Shown: piece after piece, positions 58,201 to 64,000 of the stretch
Numbering within the stretch: position 1 is the first letter of the stretch
Layout of the letters: every line of letters begins with the position of its first letter
From: Owenia fusiformis
Taxonomy: Eukaryota > Annelida > Polychaeta > Sabellida > Oweniidae
Direction: 5' to 3'
Assembly (NCBI GenBank): GCA_903813345.2
Contig: CAIIXF020000001.1
Location: 38,035,366 to 38,099,365, forward strand
Length of the DNA stretch: 64,000 bases
Notes under the pieces: generated by a model
What the model was told of the DNA's origin: nothing
Databases searched by the model: none
The model's input: the letters and a program-made list of their open reading frames with translations, nothing else
Made by a program: the position numbers and the translations under genes

Positions 58201-59479
58201 TGATTTCAGGTCAGAGAGGTGGTATATAAAGATAAAATGGAGGAAGAATGGGAACTTTTCCAGAAATCTGTCAAAGAAGAAACAAAGGTTGGTAAGATCT
58301 TGATGTAGCGGAGTATTGATAAAAAAAACTTGTCCCCTATCATGTCACCACCACAAGTGGTGACATATTGTTAGTCTCCAACTTTTTTGTGGATGTTGTT
58401 CAGCAGACGGCATCTGGTGTTCAGCGTCTGTAACAAATCGCAGGTGGTGACATTTATATAACATGACAAAATGTTACCACCTAGTTGCTCACAATATTAT
58501 TAGTTCAATCTTAAGTCAGATTTGAATTTCTTAGCACTCTGTAGATGATTTTGAAAAAAAATTGGTCAATTTGAAGTGGAAAAAAGAATTTTTGACCCTG
58601 AGAAGGTCATTGAAGGTGAAATCTCAAATCTAAAGTCAGATTTGAACTTCTGTAGATGATTTTGAAAAAAAATTACCGCAACAAAAAAACGGAGACCATA
58701 ACAATATGTCACCACTTCTTGGTGGTGACATAAAAATGGTCAGATTCATATGCACAGGGTAACTTCCTCGGGAAATAACTTTAATGTGATTAAAGAAAGA
58801 AGCTAGCAATAATTTGTGGAGTTTATCCTTCTTCTCTAGATGCTCCATCTTAATGTATGAGACACACTTAGAATGCTTTCAATTATATAGATTATGTTCA
58901 GACATATTGTGAGAACGCTTGGACGCTACTCCATCTTAATGTATGAGATAGGCGTAAAATGCTCTCTGTGTTGTTTGTTTAATGAACAATGATTGTGTGC
59001 TGGTTTACTAAATTAAATATATTGCAGGTTTCAGAGGCAATTATAGACGAAGATGACGAGCAAGCCAATGCTGTACGTAATTTGATGGAAGCTGATGAAC
59101 AACTGTGAGTATACAATTAAGAAGGGCAAATACCAAATTTTATTTTTATGCAACATGTTAAGTCTCCTCTTCATTAACATGGTGCCCGGTGTAACTTAAT
59201 CATTTCAAACTGACAAAACATTTCAGATATGACCATTGACCATAATATAACTTTGTTGCTAGTTTTTGTGCCAGATGCTCAAAATGTCAGTTTTGTAAAA
59301 AATATCTTAATGCTTCTTCCAGGCATCAATGGTCAAAAATCAACAGCTTAGCTAAAGAAAAGGATAAAATTATGGAGACTGGAGTGGCCAAACAAGGCAA
59401 AACTGAGTCCAATTCAGACAGTGATATTGATATAGATGAATATGAAGAATTTCTGGACTGGAGAATAAAAGGGACATAG
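55170..59479 (+). CDS. ZNF830: ZNF830 orthologue, C2H2 protein of the XAB2 splicing complex (whole gene)
   Basis: Nuclear zinc-finger protein; the vertebrate protein (also CCDC16 or Omcg1) is part of the XAB2 pre-mRNA splicing complex and is needed for genome stability. Coding exons 55170-55273, 56033-56132, 56619-56754, 57038-57184, 57796-57929, 58210-58287, 59028-59104 and 59323-59479 join to 310 residues. The N-terminus (KDDLRRLMKE, RIDSPLAKYNALGQL) matches human EELRRLMKE and RIESPFAKYNRLGQL. The finger is C44-x2-C47-x12-H60-x5-H66. Further conserved blocks are LPEGFFDNPEKDAKVR (194-209), MEEEWELFQKSV, SEAI and the C-terminal DWRIKGT (human DWRVKGA). It is shorter than human (372). Intron 1 is AT-AC type. 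Confidence 0.93.
55274..56032 (+). other. U12-type AT-AC intron (ZNF830 intron 1)
   Basis: The intron starts ATATCCTTTC, a perfect U12 5-prime splice site. It has the U12 branch site TCCTTAAC at 56017-56024 and ends GCGTAC eight bases later. No GT-AG solution restores the conserved SPLAKYNALGQL. The intron is 759 bases long. Confidence 0.92.
56033..56132 (+). CDS. ZNF830: ZNF830 exon 2, C2H2 finger
   Basis: Follows ...AACAAGCGTAC and completes K-Y-N-A-L-G-Q-L. It holds the whole finger VCIVC...HLMGRSHKE. Donor GGAG|gtatgt, phase 0. Confidence 0.9.
56346..56396. repeat. 51-bp palindrome
   Basis: CAGAGACATATAAAA and TTTTATATGTCTCTG flank an AT core (TGTATATATACATATAATATG). Confidence 0.7.
56619..56754 (+). 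CDS. ZNF830: ZNF830 exon 3, basic linker
   Basis: Acceptor tatttcag|AAACAT, donor AAAG|gtatgt, phase 0-1. It encodes KHAALKAKQEAIN, a Pro patch, and Lys-rich ends KAAKRKLEQQ and EKKPK that may act as nuclear localisation signals. Confidence 0.9.
57038..57184 (+). CDS. ZNF830: ZNF830 exon 4
   Basis: Acceptor aattctag|GTATTT, donor GCAG|gtaagt, phase 1-1. LGLGDYSSSDESDEE is a likely acidic CK2-type patch, matching the acidic stretch in human. The open frame running on to 57420 is intron. Confidence 0.88.
57385..57545. repeat. GGTACCGT-rich repeat in ZNF830 intron 4
   Basis: ATGGTACCGTGCGGTTCCAT and repeated TGGTAC/GTACCG words alternate in orientation over about 160 bases. It has no coding meaning. 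Confidence 0.6.
57796..57929 (+). CDS. ZNF830: ZNF830 exon 5
   Basis: Acceptor cattacag|ATTTCT, donor CCAAG|gtaaaa, phase 1-0. It holds DFFDNG and LPEGFFDNPEKDAK, the most conserved block outside the finger. Confidence 0.93.
58210..58287 (+). CDS. ZNF830: ZNF830 exon 6
   Basis: Acceptor gatttcag|GTCAGA. It encodes VREVVYKDKMEEEWELFQK to ETK. The 3-prime limit is ambiguous: AAG|gttggt at 58287 keeps the conserved SEAI length, while a stronger donor GTTG|gtaaga at 58291 is also in frame with a second acceptor. Confidence 0.85.
58341..58731. mobile_element. Complete GTCACC-hairpin element in ZNF830 intron 6
   Basis: ATGTCACCACCACAAGTGGT...GACATATTG and CAATATGTCACCAC...GGTGGTGACAT form hairpins at both ends and inverted repeats of each other. 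The internal sequence matches 13675-14080 in the opposite order. Confidence 0.85.
59028..59104 (+). CDS. ZNF830: ZNF830 exon 7
   Basis: Acceptor atattgcag|GTTTCAG or, seven bases later, tttcag|AGGCAA. It encodes VSEAIIDEDDEQANAV and ends CT|gtgagt, phase 2. Confidence 0.87.
59323..59479 (+). CDS. ZNF830: ZNF830 exon 8, C-terminus
   Basis: Acceptor cttcttccag|GCATCA. A helical region and the acidic SDSDIDIDEYEEFLDWRIKGT precede TAG. AATAAA at 59689-59694 could be the poly(A) signal. Confidence 0.92.
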
Positions 59480-59688
59480 AGCATAAAGTCATTGTTTTTG
59501 TATATTTTTTTATTATTAATACAAAATCATATCATGTACATGATGTATATATATATTGTAAATATAGTCAAAATCAAACAAAAATATCTTATTTTGTATT
59601 TTATTGTCAAATATTACACAATTAGAAAGAAAGCATATATAAATTTGAGCAATTACATTCATATGAGCATTTCCAAAGCAAATCAACA

Positions 59689-59694
59689 AATAAA
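59689..59694 (+). terminator. Candidate poly(A) signal of ZNF830
   Basis: AATAAA 210 bases after the stop. Confidence 0.4.
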
Positions 59695-60388
59695 AGAATC
59701 CATTTGAACTAACATCTTAACATATGTGCTACAGTTCTAGCAACAACAAGCATCCATTAACATTGTCAAAGTGAGAAGCTGCTCCCCATTGTTAACTTAT
59801 GACAGCACTCCTAGATGTGTCAAATCTTAACTGTTACAAGAATGCTTCCTACGGACAGTACCGCTCATAGATAACAAGCATGTAGAATGTTAACTTGCAG
59901 GAAGGTGCTGCTCTCTATTGGTGAGTAATGGTATCGCCTACAGATAACACACCTGTAGTATCTGAACTATTGCTAAGGTGGATTCCAAAAGGTATCTGGA
60001 AGTGTACAAATATCAGACACAATATTATTAGATGTTGATCAATACTGTGAAACCCTATTACTAAATTTTATTATCACCCTTTTAAAATTGCTGATTTGAT
60101 GTGAAAACCAATGAATTTCAGCTAGCAAAAGAAACAATTTAGAAGTGTTAAAATATAAGAGTGGAAGTAAAGAATAGGCCAAGAGTAAAATTCTGGATGT
60201 AATCTTCAAGAATGTTTCACTTGGAACCTTATTGTCAAATTGATATCTAAATTATGGACGTTTTAAGATGCAGAAATATCCAAATTCATTAGAATTGAAA
60301 ATGAGATATCCACATCTTCAAACTTATACCAAATAAAATAACCTTGAATGGCAAAGTATTATGAAACAAGAACACAAATGTGTACAAA

Positions 60389-61369
60389 ATGTCCCCACCA
60401 ATGGGTGATCCCATGAAATGGTTATCCTGAAAATGAGTAGACAAGACTTTACCAACATAATTTGAGGACGGAAAATCCAAAATGGCCACCTTTAAATTTA
60501 CCCAGAATGCCAAAAATTTAGTCAGTTCTAGATTTTCAAACTAAGAACCACCCCTGAAAATTTTTAATTGATCCGTCACACAGTTAACTAGAAAACATGT
60601 AAACAAGACTTTACAGACAAGATTTTAGGATGGAAAATCCAAAATGGCTGCCTTGACATTTACCCAGAATGTCAAAAAACTAATCTGTTCCTAGATTTTC
60701 ATACTAAGAATCATCCCTGAAAATATGACATTGATCTACCAAATGGTTCACCTGAAAACGCGTAGACAAGACTTTACAGACAAGATTTTAGGACAGAAAA
60801 TCCAAAATGGCTGCCATGACATTTACACAGAATGCCAAAAAACTAATCAGATGTAGATTTTCACACTAAGAATCATGCCTGAAAATTTGAAATTGATTTA
60901 GCCTACCAAACGGTTCACCTAAAAACGCGTAGACAAGACTTTACAGGCAAGATTTTAAGACGGAAAATCCAAAATGGCTGCCTTGAAATTTATCCAGAAT
61001 GCCAAAAAACTAATCAGATCTAGATTTTCATACTAAGAATCATCCCTAAAAAGTATTATCGTGGGCTAACTTTTCTCAAGACATTCAAAATGGCTGACAT
61101 GACTGAGCTAACAGGTCCAAAACCTAATCAGATCTAGAATGAAGTGAGCTGAACAAGATGTTAAAGTTTTAAAAGCAACTGTGAAGCCGTTTTTCTTAAC
61201 GTTTGCAGACAAGGATTTTAGCATTTGACTTCAAAATGGCCGACAGGAAGTAGGTATCGACGTGAAACTTTTTCATCCACATCTGTATGCACTCATAAGT
61301 TATCCCTGAAAATTTGAAGGTGATATCTGTAGCGGTTTTGGAGAAAACTCCCGGACGTACGGACAGACG

Positions 61370-61401
<32 letters not shown>

Positions 61402-61473
61402 GACGGACGGACGGACAGACAGACGGACGCGCCTAGGCCGACAATATGGCCCCACACTATGTGGTGGGGACAT
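60389..61473. mobile_element. ATGTCCCCACCA-ended element with internal tandem repeats
   Basis: ATGTCCCCACCA at 60389-60400 and TGGTGGGGACAT at 61462-61473 are exact inverted ends. Inside are four copies of a 162-167-bp unit (GGAAAATCCAAAATGGCTGC, TTTACCCAGAATGCCAAAAA), then CGGACGGACAGAC repeats. Confidence 0.8.
61353..61431. repeat. (GGAC/AGAC)n microsatellite
   Basis: Tetranucleotide GGAC and AGAC units, GC-rich, near the right end of the element. Confidence 0.9.
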
Positions 61474-61484
61474 AATAAGGTATT

Positions 61485-61872
61485 TTAAGGTGCCATTGGA
61501 AGTTAACAGGAAATGGCAAAACAGGAAGTGACAAATACCATTTATAGGTCCAGGATGACAATGTTCATGGTTAGAATGACCCTAAACATGATGAAATAAC
61601 CTTTTTAGCCCTTTGAAAGTGTGACTGAAAAAAAGCTAAAAGTAGGAGCTAGGGAAGGTCACTGAACAGAATCTTTTGAATTTTTCAGAAAATGTGCCCA
61701 ATATAATGCTCTAACTGATACAATTAGTTGAACTGATACAACTAGTTGAATTGACTGGAGGTCAAACCAGAACTCTGTTATCTTTGTTCAAAAAATGTCT
61801 AAAAATGCAAAAACTTTTGTCACTTCCTGTTTCGTCATTTCCTGTTAACTTCCATGGCAGATGGCACCTTAA
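61485..61872. mobile_element. TTAA-bounded foldback MITE
   Basis: TTAAGGTGCCATTGGAAGTT and its complement (CCATGGCAGATGGCACCTTAA) pair over about 55 bases, including AACAGGAAATGGC and AAACAGGAAGTGACAAA. It starts 12 bases after the preceding element. Confidence 0.85.
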
Positions 61873-61927
61873 TGTTGTGAGCAAAAATTTGAAAAAAATA
61901 CATGTAGTGACAAGGATGATATATAAA

Positions 61928-63874
61928 CAGAGCTGTCAAGTGTCCCGCGAATGGCGGGATTATCCCGCGAATTTGATCAAAATTTGGCTAATTCGTGTGT
62001 CCCGCAATGTCCTGCGAAGTCCCGCAAATGTCGGCTTTGACCTCCGCGAAATTTTCAAAATTGTAACAATCCCCGAAGCTAAAGGGTACACCCCAGTTGT
62101 CCGAAACCCATTACTCCGAAAAATATAGTTCTGATTTACCAGAGAAAGGGGGACCGTACCAAGTTAAGCTTACGCCAGTTTCATGCCATATATTTGGCCA
62201 AATTAATGGGATGGACGCATTCTGATGTTTATAGATCTCTCTCTCTTTCTCACTTAGAATTGCACCCATCACATGGTGCTACTAGAATGGCAGGAACGGG
62301 GGATTTATTTTACATTGTGATCTTAAAGCGGTTATTAAAACACAATATATATTACGGAACAGTTTATCTTCAATCTCTTTTTATAGCCAAATTAAAATGA
62401 AACATTTTGAAACAGATAAAATAAGTTAACGCATAGAACTTTAAACATAAAAGAGTATACAATATTACGTTGTCAAAATATTTCGTCGCATTTAATTTCT
62501 TAGTCTCTGTCTCTTATCAAATCGTAAAAGAACAAAGCATTCTAAACCTAATCACTTGGAATTTGTTTTTTCGGCCTTCGTTTCCGGCATTTGTTTTTTT
62601 TATTTTCTTCTCCTAAACTGTATTTGCTTGACAATAATCAGAGAAAGTGCGTATAAGTATTTTTGCGTGGCATATTCTGTCACGCAAACAAACGGGTGTG
62701 ATTTCAATTTCTTGTCTGTCTGAGGACGTATTGGGAACGAGGTAGAATTAAAGAATTTTATGAACGAGTCATGCAAGATACTAGAGCTAGTAAAGTAATT
62801 TATTGGATAAGTTAATTTCTGAAGGATCTAGATAAAATATGTTTCAAAACTTTGTGAACACTACATAACTACATTAGGCAGATATAGTATCTTGATATAT
62901 TTGGCTATCATGTGTTTAAAATACGTTCCTAAAATTATGAAAACGTTAGATGAGAAATATTGCTATTGTACGTTCGAAAAGTATTTGGTTGTATTTTCTA
63001 GTTCTCGAGTTACCCATGAACTTTCGTAGGCTAAACATTAAACAATTAACGTATTGACTTAGCCTAATTTTGCAATGATGTTAACGTGATTCGAATGTTA
63101 TGTTGTCGTGACTCGCAGAGGTTGTGACAAGATTCGCTTAAAGAAATTGTATTTTTAAGATAAGATCCCCTTATTTTCGAACAACTGGGTTTCGGACAAC
63201 TGTCTGGGTTTCGGAAAACTGCTCGGATTCGGAGAATTGGGTTTCGGACAACTGGGTTGACCCCTATCGGACCCCTATATGAAAAGGTACATTTTAATAT
63301 ATAACACAATGAGGGGTAAATGTTTCATAGTTGGTCACGAACGCCATAAGTGCAAAGTATTGTTCAGAATTTTTGAATTTCGTGATGGATACGGTACTCA
63401 CAAGTGTGGTTTTTCTTAATAATATTTCTATGCGTATTGTGTGGAATTGTGTTGACATTTACTTAAGTTAAGTGCATTATATGTGATAAATCAGTATCTG
63501 AAATTTTAATTTGAGTACTTTTACATTATGCCCCAATCACGCAAATCCCTTGAATGTCCTGCGATATCCCGCAAATTTAGGTGGATGTTTCGCCAATCCT
63601 GCAAATTTAGGGCACTTTGTCTAAAGAAATTGCCCCTCTATGAAGTCTCAGGGTGGTTACCCTGTTAACTGTCCCGCAATTAGCGTGTTTGTCCCTCGAA
63701 TGGTCCCGCGAATTTGATCGAAATTCGACCTATTAGCGCAATCACGCAAATTCCTTAAATGTCCCGCGAAATCCCGCGAATTTAGGCGGATGTCCCGCAA
63801 AATCCCGCGAATTTTTGGCACTGGGTCTAAAAAATCTGTCCCGTGAGAAAATCTTTGGGGGTTGACAGTACTGT
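61928..63874. mobile_element. hAT-like element made of TCCCGCGAAT repeats, with insertion
   Basis: CAGAGCTGTCAA and TTGACAGTACTG are inverted ends (11 of 12); TATAAA flanks both sides. Outer parts contain many TCCCGCGAATTT units. The middle is described separately. No transposase is recognised. Confidence 0.65.
62083..63275. mobile_element. Insertion with TTGTCCGAAACCC ends inside the hAT-like element
   Basis: CAGTTGTCCGAAACCCA near the left and several GGGTTTCGGACAACTG copies near the right are inverted. The right end is a short tandem array. Edges are approximate. Confidence 0.5.
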
Positions 63875-64000
63875 ATAAATTTACAGTGCACTCTCAATCA
63901 ATCTCTAGTTTTCATTGCCCCTTTAAATAACCAACATAGCAGCACTACTACAAGATATCATTAATAATCATATTGACATTTAATCAAAACATACCTTTTT

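Overview
This is a window of animal nuclear DNA: AT-rich, with large introns, GT-AG splice sites and dense miniature transposons and satellites. The overuse of ACATGTA-type words, the compact repeat families and the protein sequences suggest a marine lophotrochozoan such as a mollusc. That placement is an inference and uncertain. There is no sign of bacterial, plasmid or viral organisation, and no convincing tRNA, rRNA or CRISPR array.

Four protein genes can be rebuilt exon by exon with matching splice phases. (1) 4.2-7.9 kb, minus strand: a secreted serpin with one long core exon, a separate reactive-loop exon, and two further exons that would add a cysteine-rich, lysine-rich tail. A decayed second reactive-loop exon lies in the preceding intron. 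(2) 10.6-14.4 kb, minus strand: an unnamed 447-residue coiled-coil protein ending in a cysteine/histidine zinc-binding-like module, with a noncoding 5-prime exon. (3) 18.6-51.0 kb, plus strand: the single PEA3-type ETS transcription factor (ETV1/4/5 group), eight coding exons and 834 residues, with a coding minisatellite and a 16-kb intron. (4) 55.2-59.5 kb, plus strand: the orthologue of ZNF830, a C2H2 protein of the XAB2 splicing complex, eight coding exons and 310 residues. Its first intron is a textbook U12-type AT-AC intron.

The rest is mainly mobile-element and satellite DNA. 1-3.9 kb holds two decayed mariners, the second interrupted by a TTAA-flanked insertion, plus an ATAT-centred hairpin. 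Foldback elements and MITEs sit in introns and spacers at 4.7, 8.9, 11.4, 15.4, 25.1, 27.3, 36.1, 53.3, 60.4 and 61.5 kb. A GTCACCAC hairpin-ended family recurs at least six times. Tandem arrays occupy 28.1, 30.6-31.2, 31.5-33.3, 42.1 and 51.6-52.9 kb. A nest of palindromic ATAT repeats lies at 49.2-50.2 kb, between the two exons that encode the ETS domain. The window ends in a long hAT-like element (61.9-63.9 kb) that itself carries an insertion.

The four genes show no functional linkage; they are ordinary neighbours. The most unusual items are the AT-AC intron in a splicing-factor gene, the serpin with a modular tail and a fossil loop exon, the coding minisatellite in the ETS factor, and the hairpin-ended repeat families.
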